A stretch of DNA of 64,000 bases. Source: JAWLAT01 sp041395325. Lineage in GTDB: Bacteria; Pseudomonadota; Gammaproteobacteria; Xanthomonadales; SZUA-5. The notes under the pieces were generated by a model, which saw only the letters and a program-made list of their open reading frames with translations, ran no database searches and was not told where the DNA came from. The translations under genes and the position numbers were made by a program. This document shows positions 54,044-63,217 of the stretch, piece after piece (the stretch's first letter is position 1; every line of letters begins with the position of its first letter). The DNA lies in NCBI GenBank assembly GCA_041395325.1, contig JAWLAT010000023.1:1-64000 (forward strand), read 5' to 3'.

Positions 54044-55501
54044 ATGAAGCGATCAGTCAGCTTGCTCGCGGCAGTATTGCTGCTGCAGTCGCCGTTCAGC
54101 CATGCGACCGCGCCATCGATCAGGGGCGACACATCCACGGTCACCATCACCAGCAGTGACAGCGCCGCGCATGAATCGGGACCTGACCATGCGTCGTTCA
54201 CGGTGACGCGATCGGGTGGTGACATAAGCGGCAGTTTGACCGTGGGAATCAGCCTCACGGGAAGCGCTGTGCTGGGAACTGATTACGATCTCACGCCGGC
54301 CTTCGTAACGGCGGTCAACATCGCTGCGAACCAGGATTCGGTCACCGTCGTTCTGACGCCCAGGGCAGACAACCTTGTCGAGGGCACAGAGCACGCCATC
54401 GTGAGCCTGACCGCTGGCAGTGGATATCAGCTTGGCGGGTCCACCAGCGTCGACATTGAGATCAGCGACGATCCCGTTGAAGTGAACCTCTTCAGCGTTG
54501 ACACCAATGCCTCGGAGCTTGGCCCTGATCCTGGCACCTTCACAGTCGTGCGCACTGGTGGCGATATCACCAGTACGCTGACGGTGGGAATGAGTCTGAG
54601 CGGCAGCGCGTCATTGGGTTCGGACTACACACTGTCACCGGCGTTCGTCACCGCGGTGGCGATTTCCGGCGGTCAGTCGTCCGTCACGGTCACCCTCGAG
54701 CCAAGGCCCGACAACGCGGTGGAAGGCACTGAAGAAGCCATCGTCACGCTCACGCCCAGTGCCAACGTGTACAACCTAGGCAGCGCCATCACGGAGACGA
54801 TCTCGATCGCTGATGATCCGGTCGAAGTGAGCATTGTCAGTGAAGATTTGTTCGCTTCGGAACTCAGCCTCGATCCAGCAACGTTCACCGTTTCGCGCAT
54901 CGGCGGCAATACCGCAAGCACGCTGACCGTCGGAATCTCGATTGGTGGCACGGCAACCTTGGGAAGCGACTACTTCCTGACTCCGGCGTTTGTTACCGCT
55001 GTAGCGATTCCAGCCAACGAGCCATCGATGACGATCACCGCGACACCGCGGGTGTTGCCGGGCGATTTGCCGGGTGATGAGGGTGAAGAAACCATCATCG
55101 TTGATCTGACCATGGGCAACTACCTCATCAATTCGATGGCATCGACGACGACCTTGATTATTGACGACACGGATGCCCTGTTGAGCGATGGTTTCGAGAG
55201 TCCGGTGGCATTCGCGAGTTGCATCAAAGCACTGGCCAAGACCGCGCCCGAACGCTTCGTCGACCAGGGAGCCACCGTATTTGATCCTGTGCTGAACCTG
55301 CATTGGAGCAGCTGCGGATTGCGTGCCGAATATGATTCGTCATCCGGTCGATGTCGCGCCCTGAGAGCGTTGAGTCAACAATGGCAAGGTGCCGCTTTCG
55401 GGGTGTCTGAATCGCATGGTGGACACGCGCCATGGAGAAAGGCTTCCGTTGCCGAGCGCCTCGCAGCGGGCGGCGCGTGCGAGGGTAGTCTCGTCCGTTA
55501 G
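54044..55501 (+). CDS. Secreted Calx-beta protein with an internal DGFE motif
   Basis: The 485-residue protein starts at ATG 54044 after GGAGAG (MKRSVSLLAAVLLLQSPFSH, signal peptide). Three Calx-beta-like repeats follow: SFTVTRSGGDISGSLTVGIS, TFTVVRTGGDITSTLTVGMS and TFTVSRIGGNTASTLTVGIS, each with G-T-E-x-A-I-V-S/T-L-T. After the repeats comes DALLSDGFESP. A C-terminal ~110-residue tail reads GATVFDPVLNLHWSSCGLRA (similar to the T-V-x-D-x-x-x-L-x-W segment of DUF1566-type domains) and ends in basic residues. Likely exported; role unknown. Confidence 0.75.
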   Translation: MKRSVSLLAAVLLLQSPFSHATAPSIRGDTSTVTITSSDSAAHESGPDHASFTVTRSGGDISGSLTVGISLTGSAVLGTDYDLTPAFVTAVNIAANQDSVTVVLTPRADNLVEGTEHAIVSLTAGSGYQLGGSTSVDIEISDDPVEVNLFSVDTNASELGPDPGTFTVVRTGGDITSTLTVGMSLSGSASLGSDYTLSPAFVTAVAISGGQSSVTVTLEPRPDNAVEGTEEAIVTLTPSANVYNLGSAITETISIADDPVEVSIVSEDLFASELSLDPATFTVSRIGGNTASTLTVGISIGGTATLGSDYFLTPAFVTAVAIPANEPSMTITATPRVLPGDLPGDEGEETIIVDLTMGNYLINSMASTTTLIIDDTDALLSDGFESPVAFASCIKALAKTAPERFVDQGATVFDPVLNLHWSSCGLRAEYDSSSGRCRALRALSQQWQGAAFGVSESHGGHAPWRKASVAERLAAGGACEGSLVR

Positions 55502-55747
55502 TCACCGCATGTCTTGAATGTTGCGCGTATGACTGGTGCTCAACTCGTGGTGCCCGATCATTGTTGCTCGCCTCAGACAAGTAGCCTCAGTAGACGCGAG
55601 TGTCCGAGGTACCGTCCCTCTGAGGCGCCATCCCGGGAATTCGGGTTACCCAGGCGTTTTGAGGCGCTTGCGTCCCTGGACCTTGCGCGTATTGCCGACC
55701 CGGCGCTGACTACAGTGCTTCGCCCACCTGTATTCTGATCAAGAATC
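55502..55747. other. Intergenic region with a degenerate element right end
   Basis: Between the Calx-beta gene and the FG-GAP gene, 55584-55607 reads GCCTCAGTAGACGCGAGTGT then CCGAGG, a diverged form of the element right end (CTTCAGACAATGCGGGTGTC..). No gene seen. Confidence 0.4.
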
Positions 55748-55792
55748 ATGCGGCACACTCCAGGGCTTCAAGGCCAGCAGGCATGTGGCGAC

Positions 55793-58168
55793 ATGTACCT
55801 ACCCAAGGTGAGGCCCTTGCGCACCGCTGTGGCACTGGCACTGGGCCACATGCTCTTGCTGCCTTCCATGCACGCAACTGCGGCGGTGTCCTTGTCGACG
55901 CTGGACGGCAGCAACGGCTTTCGCCTGGATGGCGCCAGACCAGAAGACTCCAGCGGCGCTTGGGTGTCCAAAGCGGGAGACATCAACGGCGACGGCATTG
56001 ATGACCTGATCATCGGCGCATTCGGTACCGATCCAAGCGGCAGCTACTCTGGCAGCAGTTACGTGGTGTTTGGTCGAAGCACCGACTTTGCCCCGGTATT
56101 GGAACTTTCCGCGCTCGATGGCAGCAATGGCTTTCGCATGGATGGCAGCGGTGAGCTGGAGTTCAGCGGGGAAAGCGTTGCCGGTGTCGGCGACATCAAT
56201 GGCGACGGCATCGACGACCTGATCATTGGGGCCAGAGGCGCCGATCATGCTTGCGAGCGCTGTGGTAGCAGCTATGTCGTTTTCGGCCGCAGTACCGGAG
56301 GTTTTGCCCCAACGATCAGGCTGTCTGAGCTCGACGGCAACGACGGTTTTCGTCTCGATGGCGTTGCGGAGCGGGACCATAGTGGAACTGGTGTATCGGG
56401 TGCCGGCGACGTCAACGCCGATGGCATCAATGACCTGTTGATTGGCGCGCCTTCAGCAGACCCTGACGGCCGCGACTCGGCTGGCAGCTGCTATGTCGTG
56501 TTCGGTCGTATGACCGGTTTCGCCCCAGTCATCAATCTGTCTGAACTTGACGGTAGTACGGGCTTTCGTCTGGATGGCGCCGCCGCAGGCGACGTTATCG
56601 GTAGTCGTAGTCGCGTGGCCGGCATCGGCGACTTCAATGGTGACGGGGTCGATGACCTGATCATCGGCGCGCCTGGTGCCGAAGTGGAAGGCCGCACCGG
56701 CGCCGGCAGCAGTTATGTGGTGTTCGGCCGCAGCACCGGCGGTTTTCCCGCGGTCATTCAACTGTCTACGCTTGACGGTAGCAACGGCGTTCGCTTCGAT
56801 GGGGTCGCTGCAGAGGACCAAAGTGGCACTGTTTCGGCCGCGGGCGACATCAATGGCGACGGTGTCGACGACGTGGTGATTGGGGCGCGTTTTGCCGATC
56901 CGAACGGAAGTTACTCCGGCAGCAGCTACGTGGTGTTCGGTCGTTCGACCGGCTTCGCCCCAGTCATCGAGCTGTCCGGACTCGATGGCAGTACGGGCTT
57001 TCGCCTGGATGGCGCCGCCGCAGTCGATGTGAGCGGTGCTCGCGTGACCGGCATCGGCGACTTCAATGCTGACGGGGTCGATGACCTGATCGTCGGCGCT
57101 CCAGGTGCCGATGTGGAAGGCCGTGCCAATGCAGGCAGCAGCTACCTGGTGTTCGGCCGCAGCACGGGCAGTTTTCCTCCGGTGATCGAGTTGTCTTCGG
57201 TTGACGGCAGCAGCGGCATTCGCTTCGATGGGGTCGCTGCAGAGGACCAAAGTGCCGCTGTTTCGGCCGCCGGTGACGTCAATGATGATGGTATCGACGA
57301 CCTCATCATCGGCGCGCCTGCCGCTGATCCCAACGGACAAAGCTCGGGCAGCAGTTACGTGGTGTTTGGGCATCGGCAAGCGCCCGAAGCGACCAACTAC
57401 AGCTACACCTATTGGGACCCGTCTGAGCCGGGTTGGGGCTACAACCTCAGTCATCAGGGCGACTTGCTGTACGGAACCTGGTACAGCTATGCCGCCGACG
57501 GCAAGCCGATGTTTCTCACCGTCGAGGCTCTGCTGAATTCCGATGGCAGTTTTAGCGGCCCGATTTACCGCGTTAGCGGCACGCCGTTTCAACTGATCAA
57601 TGGCACGCAGGCCTTCACCGGCGTGACAGAGGTCGGGGTGGCGTCGATGGTTTTTGACACCGACGGCACACTGATCCTGCAATACACCTACGAGGGCAGC
57701 AGTCAAGTCAAAGCGCTCGAACGCTTTGCTTTCGATCCCGATGCGCCACAGTGTTTTGGCACCACCGAATCTCGCGCGACCGCCGACAACTATTCGGATT
57801 TGTGGTGGAACGCCAGCGAAGCGGGCTGGGGTCTGACGCTTTCCCATCAAGGTGATGTGATCTTCCTGCTTTGGTACACCTATGGCGAAGAGGGCCGCGA
57901 TCAATGGATCAGTGGTTCGACCCTGCGCAGGCAGCCCGATGGCCGCTACCTGGGCGCTCTTCAGCGTCCTGTTTCCGGCACGCCGTTGTTGTTGATCGAC
58001 GGTCCGGCGACGACCTTCCCGGTGACCGAAGTGGGCAGCGCCGAACTCAGCTTCAGCGATGGTGAAAATGGTCAGTTCACCTATTCCCTGGATGGTGTCA
58101 CACAGGCCAAGACGATCACGCGCTTTGTTGCAGTGGGGCCCGGCGAACTCAAGCCCTTGTGCGACTGA
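55793..58168 (+). CDS. Secreted FG-GAP repeat protein with duplicated C-terminal W/G-rich domain
   Basis: From ATG 55793 (MYLPKVRPLRTAVALALGHM; ATG 55748 is a possible earlier start) the protein has a signal peptide. About eight FG-GAP/integrin-type repeats follow, each with D-I-N-G-D-G-I-D-D-L-I-I-G-A and SGSSYVVFGRSTG (for example around residues 60-110). The C-terminal ~240 residues are two copies of a domain: YWDPSEPGWGYNLSHQGDLL and WWNASEAGWGLTLSHQGDVI, each followed by W-Y-x-Y and V-S-G-T-P, which I have seen in other exported proteins. The repeats have Ca-binding D-x-D-G-D loops. It ends ELKPLCD, without a DGFE tail. Confidence 0.8.
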   Translation: MYLPKVRPLRTAVALALGHMLLLPSMHATAAVSLSTLDGSNGFRLDGARPEDSSGAWVSKAGDINGDGIDDLIIGAFGTDPSGSYSGSSYVVFGRSTDFAPVLELSALDGSNGFRMDGSGELEFSGESVAGVGDINGDGIDDLIIGARGADHACERCGSSYVVFGRSTGGFAPTIRLSELDGNDGFRLDGVAERDHSGTGVSGAGDVNADGINDLLIGAPSADPDGRDSAGSCYVVFGRMTGFAPVINLSELDGSTGFRLDGAAAGDVIGSRSRVAGIGDFNGDGVDDLIIGAPGAEVEGRTGAGSSYVVFGRSTGGFPAVIQLSTLDGSNGVRFDGVAAEDQSGTVSAAGDINGDGVDDVVIGARFADPNGSYSGSSYVVFGRSTGFAPVIELSGLDGSTGFRLDGAAAVDVSGARVTGIGDFNADGVDDLIVGAPGADVEGRANAGSSYLVFGRSTGSFPPVIELSSVDGSSGIRFDGVAAEDQSAAVSAAGDVNDDGIDDLIIGAPAADPNGQSSGSSYVVFGHRQAPEATNYSYTYWDPSEPGWGYNLSHQGDLLYGTWYSYAADGKPMFLTVEALLNSDGSFSGPIYRVSGTPFQLINGTQAFTGVTEVGVASMVFDTDGTLILQYTYEGSSQVKALERFAFDPDAPQCFGTTESRATADNYSDLWWNASEAGWGLTLSHQGDVIFLLWYTYGEEGRDQWISGSTLRRQPDGRYLGALQRPVSGTPLLLIDGPATTFPVTEVGSAELSFSDGENGQFTYSLDGVTQAKTITRFVAVGPGELKPLCD

Positions 58169-58254
58169 TTCTGAGGGCTGGACCTGGGACGGCTGGTACG
58201 CCTCTCCCAGCTACGGCAAGGTGAATCGCGGAGGCTTCGATCCGTGCGAGCGCG

Positions 58255-61200
58255 TCAGCCTGCAGCACTGATCGCGCGGGCTCGCGTGGCGACCAGACCG
58301 CGACGGATCAGTTCGTACAGCACCATCTCGTTGGCGCGCGGTCGGTCGGCAAACCAGCGGTTGCAGCACATGTGCACCAGCGATGGCAGCAGCTGATCGA
58401 CGCTGCCCCACAACCGCCCGGGCTCGGCGGCCAGGGTCCGCAACTGCGCACCGAGCGATTGACGCAGTGGGCGATCGGCATCGCGCACGGCCTCCAGGGC
58501 GTGCCGCAGCGCTTCGGGCAAGTCGGCCGGCAGCTGGCCCAGGCAGGCGGCCTGTACTGCGGTTGCCGTTTGGCGATACTTCTGGCCGAGACTGGCCAGC
58601 CGCTGTTGTGCCATCCGGAATTCACGCTTGTAGCCGGTGGCGAGGTACTCGAACAGCTCGCCTTGCTGCACGCCGCACAGGCCCAGGTCGCTCAGATCGC
58701 CGAGCAGACAGGCGGCGGCGCACTGCCAGCGCCAGTGCGGCTGACCGCCTCGCAGCAGCAGCAATATGCCGGCAATCCGGCGGCTTTCCTGCGCAAACCA
58801 CTGTTCGCACAGTGCCATTCCCTCGGGTCCACCGTAGCGCTCCAGCTCGCGCTGGTAACTGCCGATCTCCACGCGGCTCAGTTGCTGCTCCGCGACCAGC
58901 TGATCCAGGCAGGCGTGCAGCCGTGGCAGCAGCTGGCCGAGCAAGCGCGGCGGCTGGCCCTGGAAGCGCAGCCGCAGATGCCAGTCCGGGTCGCCATAGC
59001 GGATGTAGAACCAGTGGCTGCAGTGTCCCTGCTGCCGCAGTTGTTCGGCCAGCGGCGCCAATGTTCCGGCCAGCAGCCGGTCCAGGGTTTGCGGACTGCC
59101 GTGCAGGCGCAGGTAGAGCCAGTCCGAGCCCGGCAGCCGATCTCGCGTGCCCACGGCAATGCTCGCCACAGGGGGCGGCGGAGCCGGATCGAAGCGTGAC
59201 GGAGCGGCGTTGGACGGGGGCGTGGTGCCAACACGCTTGCGCAGCGGCACGATCAGCTCGTGGCTGTATCGCTGCTGGTCGTTGCCAACCCAGGCGCTGC
59301 CGGGGTTGCACAGCGATTCGATCAGATTCACTTGCCGACGCTTGCGCAAGCTCCGGCACAGCGCCTCGATGGCAAAAGGGTCCTGCAGATCGAGATTCTG
59401 GACGCTGTCGCCATCGACCATGCCGACAAAGCGTGGCAGACCCAGCGCCTGGCGCAGCGCGGCCATGGCCGCCTGCACCTGATGGCGCTCGGCCTTGAGC
59501 AGTTGCGTCGAATCCGCGGCGCTGATCCGCCAGCGTGCTGGCGCCAGGATCACCCGTCCGCAGCGCACCCGTGGCAAGCGCGGCAGTCGCTCCAGGCTGG
59601 CGGGAAAGTGGAAGCGCCCGGTCAGTTGGCCCTGGTATTGAAGCATGCAAAGAAACCGATACAGGCCCAGCGGATTGGCCGTGTAGTTGTGGGCACTGCT
59701 CAGCCGCGGGATCACCTGGCGCCGCAAGCGCCGCGACCACAGCAGGACGCGGTTGCCGCGGACTTCGACGTCCAGATCGTCGAGGCTGATCTGTCGTGCC
59801 GCGGCAGCGCCCGAACTGCCGAGCAGTGGGATTTCATACTCGCGCAGCAGCGGTCGGCAGGCGAGGTTACCCATTCGCTCCTGCGGCAGGTGCACGATCT
59901 CGGCCAGAATCGCATCCGGGTAGGCCTGCGCTTCGGCCGCCAGGCTGGCGCGCAGCCGCTCGGCGAGCTCGGGGCTGCCGAAGGCAAAGCGACCGAGCAT
60001 GTTGGCGGCGCTGGGGCCCAGAACGCCTTCCAACACGATGCGGTAGTCGCCATCCTCCAGCGCCTGTGCGTTGGCGGCGAGCACGGTGGCCATTGCGTGC
60101 GCCGATGGTGCCACCGCCGCGCGCTCGGCGGCATCGAGCGCGGGTACGTCCTCGGGCGACAGCACAATCTCCTCGATGCCATCGGGCGCGACCGAGCGCC
60201 AGCGGCTCAGCAGCAGACTTTCCAGCCGATCATCCAACGTGCTCTCGGTGCCGCCCAGCCAGAGCACGCCGCTCAGCAGATCGCCAGCGTCAGTGCTGTG
60301 GTCGGCGTCGCCGATGCCGGTTTCCGGATCCAGCACCTGCAGCAGCGGCATGCGCCGGCCTTCAAAGCGGGCCTGGTAGCGACGGCAGAAGTCGTCGAGC
60401 TGGGTCGCTCGGCGCGCACCCATGCGCAGGCTCAGTTCGGCCGCACGGGCAATCTCCTCGGCCATCGTGCGCGACAGCGTCAGCCCACCGTTGACACGGT
60501 ACAGATCCACCTGCACCAGCCGCTGTCGATCCAGTTCGGCGCCGAGCGGCTGCAATGTCTGCAGCAAGGCGTCATAGTCGTCCGGCCCGATTGGCGTTTC
60601 CTGGTGGTCGATGTCCGCCAGCTGTTGCTGGACCTGTTCGAGCGCATCTACGTCCGGACGTGGAGCGCCGCATTGATGCAGGATCCGCAGCATCGCCGAC
60701 AGGCATTCCATGCCGGTCATGCGGGGTTCCAACTGGGCAATGAGCAGCCGGTTCTCGACCAGACTGTCGATGAAGTCCAGCGCTGCTGTGGACGGAATCT
60801 CCGGATTCTCCGCGCAGATCATCGCCGCCAGCTCCGGCGCAGTCTGAGGGCGCTGCTTGACCGCCTGCAGCACCGCCATCAGCACGGCACTGGCCTCGAC
60901 CGAGCTCAGGGTGTACACGCGCAGGCCGTTGCTCAGCAGCCAGTCGACGTAATGCCAGCGCTGCCCGACGCGATGTCCGCACTCGTTGCTGCGCAGCGGC
61001 AGCCGATGGCGCAGCGCCGGCGCGTTGGCCAGTCGCTCGCACAGTGTCGCAATCGCGCTGCTGTCCAGTCGCGTGTGGCGCTGCAAGCGGCACAGCGCTG
61101 GATCGAGCTGGGTACGTGCAGCGACCCGCACCAGACTGACCGCGGCACACAGACCAAAGGGGGTGCTTCGGGTCGACATGCGCATCAGGTAGTTGTGCAG

Positions 61201-61509
61201 CGTGCCAGCCAACTCGCGATCCTTCTTCGACGCCAGCGAAAAGTCCCATTGCTGCAAGCGGTCGTGCAGGGCGGGCGAGGCCAGGTAGATCGCCTCACGC
61301 ACCAGCGGCTGCCGCCATAGTTCACTCATGCCGGCCAACACCTGTTCGGTGTCTGGTGGCGCTGCAGCCAGCGTTCGAGCCAGTGCATCGACCGGCAACA
61401 GCGGCGTGCGCAGCACCAGGTAGTCCTCGGCGACAAACAGGGCGCTTTCGGCGCTGTGCGCAGGTTGGCGCCGAAGGGCTGCCGGGTCAGCTTCGAGCAT
61501 CGCGTTCAT
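58255..61509 (-). CDS. lanB: Class I lanthipeptide dehydratase LanB
   Basis: The 1084-residue full-length LanB dehydrates Ser/Thr of the precursor using glutamyl-tRNA. The N-terminal glutamylation domain has VLRTPLLP and LHNYLMRMSTRSTPFGLCAA near residue 115, equal to the conserved R-M-x-T-R-x-T-P-F-G-L of NisB. The C-terminal elimination (SpaB_C-like) domain has WFYIRYGDPDWHLRLRFQG near residue 840, SYQRELERYGGPEGM and SLVHMCCNRW near residue 1046, matching the R-x-R and H-M-x-C-N-R sites of NisB. Its ATG 61509 overlaps the lanC stop by 4 bases (ATGA), so the two are translated together. One polypeptide holds both halves, unlike split thiopeptide dehydratases. Confidence 0.93.
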   Translation of the reverse strand: MNAMLEADPAALRRQPAHSAESALFVAEDYLVLRTPLLPVDALARTLAAAPPDTEQVLAGMSELWRQPLVREAIYLASPALHDRLQQWDFSLASKKDRELAGTLHNYLMRMSTRSTPFGLCAAVSLVRVAARTQLDPALCRLQRHTRLDSSAIATLCERLANAPALRHRLPLRSNECGHRVGQRWHYVDWLLSNGLRVYTLSSVEASAVLMAVLQAVKQRPQTAPELAAMICAENPEIPSTAALDFIDSLVENRLLIAQLEPRMTGMECLSAMLRILHQCGAPRPDVDALEQVQQQLADIDHQETPIGPDDYDALLQTLQPLGAELDRQRLVQVDLYRVNGGLTLSRTMAEEIARAAELSLRMGARRATQLDDFCRRYQARFEGRRMPLLQVLDPETGIGDADHSTDAGDLLSGVLWLGGTESTLDDRLESLLLSRWRSVAPDGIEEIVLSPEDVPALDAAERAAVAPSAHAMATVLAANAQALEDGDYRIVLEGVLGPSAANMLGRFAFGSPELAERLRASLAAEAQAYPDAILAEIVHLPQERMGNLACRPLLREYEIPLLGSSGAAAARQISLDDLDVEVRGNRVLLWSRRLRRQVIPRLSSAHNYTANPLGLYRFLCMLQYQGQLTGRFHFPASLERLPRLPRVRCGRVILAPARWRISAADSTQLLKAERHQVQAAMAALRQALGLPRFVGMVDGDSVQNLDLQDPFAIEALCRSLRKRRQVNLIESLCNPGSAWVGNDQQRYSHELIVPLRKRVGTTPPSNAAPSRFDPAPPPPVASIAVGTRDRLPGSDWLYLRLHGSPQTLDRLLAGTLAPLAEQLRQQGHCSHWFYIRYGDPDWHLRLRFQGQPPRLLGQLLPRLHACLDQLVAEQQLSRVEIGSYQRELERYGGPEGMALCEQWFAQESRRIAGILLLLRGGQPHWRWQCAAACLLGDLSDLGLCGVQQGELFEYLATGYKREFRMAQQRLASLGQKYRQTATAVQAACLGQLPADLPEALRHALEAVRDADRPLRQSLGAQLRTLAAEPGRLWGSVDQLLPSLVHMCCNRWFADRPRANEMVLYELIRRGLVATRARAISAAG

Positions 61510-62768
61510 GGTGCCGGTCGTGCTCCTCGCAAGTCGGTGAGCAAGGGCGCATCCCAGTACTGCTTGCTGGCGCCCAGACAGGACAACAGGGCCAGGCCCA
61601 CGCCGGCGGCCCCGGTCAGCAGGTCCAGCGCCGCGACCGTGCGCTCGCCTTCGTCACGGAAGAAGCCGGCTGACTCGGTCAGCGCCGGCTGGCGGAAGTG
61701 CGCCGTTTGGGTCAGCCAGTAGCGCGCGGCCTCGGCGAGGACCTCGTCGCCAGTCTGTTGCCAGCAGCGCAGAAAGATCAGTGCGGCACCCGCACTGCCG
61801 TGGCAAAGGCCTGCATCGGCCACCGCGGCCGCTTCGCCACGACGTCCGGCACAGTGGCGCGCAACCGCGCCGGCCACTCGCTGCCACGCCGGGTTGGCGC
61901 AGGCCGAAGCCGCGCGCAGCAACGCCACCGCGATGCCGAGATCGCCATAGCACCAGGCCAGCGGTCGCGATTGATCGGGCCTCTCGACCACGTTCGGAAA
62001 CCAGAAGCCCTGCGCGTCGGCTGGCATCGAGCCCTGCGCCAGCAGCCATTCGACCGCTGGGACCAGCATGTCGCGGGCACGGTCGGCATGACAGTCCGTT
62101 TCCACACAACGCGCCAGCAGGCCGATCACACCGGCCGCGCCGTGTGCCAGTCCCAGATTGTGATAGCCCTCGGTGTGGCGCTGACGCTGGGCAGGCGGCA
62201 GCAGCCGGGCGTCGGTATGCCAGCGCAGGCCGGCGGCGTCACGGGTGCCCAGCTCCGCCAGGCGATCGAGAATCTGTTCGATCAGTTGGCCGGCGTAGTC
62301 TGGATCCGCATGCTCCAGCGCGTAGATGCCATAGCCGGTCAGCCCGCAGATCAAGTCAAAGTCTCCCGGCCACTGCGGATGGCTCAGTTGAGCCAGCAGA
62401 CCCTGATCGAAGACCTCGCTGAAGTCGGCGCCCGCGTCACCCGAGGCACGCGCATGTGCGGACAGCGCCGAGGCCACGCCGGCCAGGCCGCCGATCCAGT
62501 AGAACGGCAGGCGCACCGCCCCCAATTGCTGGCAGGCGCTTGCGTAAAGTCGCCTGGAATCCTCCGCCGCGCCGACGTCGGTTGCTGACCAGGCACTGAG
62601 GAACTGAGCCAGGCTGACCTGATCCGGGATGGACAGTGTCACCGATGGTTCGCGCGCCGCATGGCGGGCGGCTGCGGCGATCGCGGCACACAGGGCCAGA
62701 GCGCCCTCGCGCTCGTCGGCAAGCAGCTGCGGCAAGCCAGCGCGTGGCGAATGTGGAATCGTCGTCAT
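61506..62768 (-). CDS. lanC: Lanthipeptide cyclase LanC
   Basis: The ~420-residue LanC closes thioether rings by adding Cys thiols to dehydrated residues. Zinc ligands are seen in LAWCYGDLGIAVAL (Cys, about residue 272) and AGLCHGSAGAALIFL (Cys-His, about residue 322). Further motifs are GYHNLGLAHGAAGVIGLLAR (about 205) and LLTGAAGVGLALLSCLG near the end, all as in NisC. ATG 62768 is used; ATG 62807 (M-K-H-A-D-G) is an alternative. It lies 170 bp after the precursor gene with a strong hairpin between, and overlaps lanB by 4 bases. Confidence 0.93.
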   Translation of the reverse strand: MTTIPHSPRAGLPQLLADEREGALALCAAIAAAARHAAREPSVTLSIPDQVSLAQFLSAWSATDVGAAEDSRRLYASACQQLGAVRLPFYWIGGLAGVASALSAHARASGDAGADFSEVFDQGLLAQLSHPQWPGDFDLICGLTGYGIYALEHADPDYAGQLIEQILDRLAELGTRDAAGLRWHTDARLLPPAQRQRHTEGYHNLGLAHGAAGVIGLLARCVETDCHADRARDMLVPAVEWLLAQGSMPADAQGFWFPNVVERPDQSRPLAWCYGDLGIAVALLRAASACANPAWQRVAGAVARHCAGRRGEAAAVADAGLCHGSAGAALIFLRCWQQTGDEVLAEAARYWLTQTAHFRQPALTESAGFFRDEGERTVAALDLLTGAAGVGLALLSCLGASKQYWDAPLLTDLRGARPAP

Positions 62769-62901
62769 TGGAACTCGGCATGGGTGGGACCCATCCGCAT
62801 GTTTCATGAGCCTGCGACGGCGGCCGCCGATCTGTGCGTCGTGCCGCCTTCGCAACCAACGCTCATGCAACAGGTGGACTCGTGGGCAGCTCGGCCCGCA
62901 A

Positions 62902-62932
62902 GGCCCCACCCCGACAGGATCGGAGTGGGGCC
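62902..62932 (-). terminator. Hairpin between the precursor gene and lanC
   Basis: GGCCCCAC (62902-62909) pairs with GTGGGGCC (62925-62932) across a 15-base loop that can itself pair (CCGA..TCGG). It begins 6 bp after the TAA of the precursor gene. No T-run follows. In lanthipeptide operons such a hairpin commonly lets the precursor mRNA outnumber the enzyme mRNA; here that is inference from position and stem strength. Confidence 0.65.
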
Positions 62933-62938
62933 CATTGC

Positions 62939-63130
62939 TTAGCGCTCCGGGCAGAAGTCGAAGACGCTGTTGCAGCCGGTGCTGCCGGCACAGTAGGAGA
63001 AGCTGCCGCCGCAGCCGACCTGGGAGGCGCCGGCCACCATGGCCACTTCCTCGGCGCTCAGCGGACGAGCGGTCAGCTCACGCAGGGTTTCCTTGGACAG
63101 GGCCAGCTTGTTCAGCTCATTGCTTTGCAT
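62939..63130 (-). CDS. lanA: Lanthipeptide precursor peptide, class I
   Basis: The 63-residue peptide begins at ATG 63130, with GAGGAGA 6-7 bases upstream. Leader residues 1-35 are MQSNELNKLALSKETLRELT.. and LSAEEVAMVAGA; E-E-V-x-x-V-x-G-A is the double-Gly-type (GA) cleavage signal used by peptidase-containing ABC exporters, so the core should start at Ser36. The 28-residue core holds four Cys (40, 47, 53, 60) and six Ser/Thr (36, 43, 45, 50, 51, 55), enough for up to four rings. Core residues include VGCGGSFSYCAGSTGC. It sits directly between the exporter and lanC, so the role is well supported; ring pattern and activity are unknown. Confidence 0.88.
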   Translation of the reverse strand: MQSNELNKLALSKETLRELTARPLSAEEVAMVAGASQVGCGGSFSYCAGSTGCNSVFDFCPER

Positions 63131-63217
63131 GTTGTCTCTCCTCACAAAGTTCCGGGCGAAGATGGCCAGCCCGGATTGGCCTTGGGCGGTTGCCCAGTTC
63201 AATGCGCGGCCGCGCTT

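Noticed and set aside
58169..58271. Open frame after the FG-GAP gene reading GWTWDGWYASPSYGKV
   Set aside because: It lies in another frame beyond the stop, has no start of its own and overlaps the lanB end; too short to support.
59260..61320. 686-codon antisense frame inside lanB
   Set aside because: Gln/Arg/Val-rich shadow; the minus strand has clear LanB motifs.
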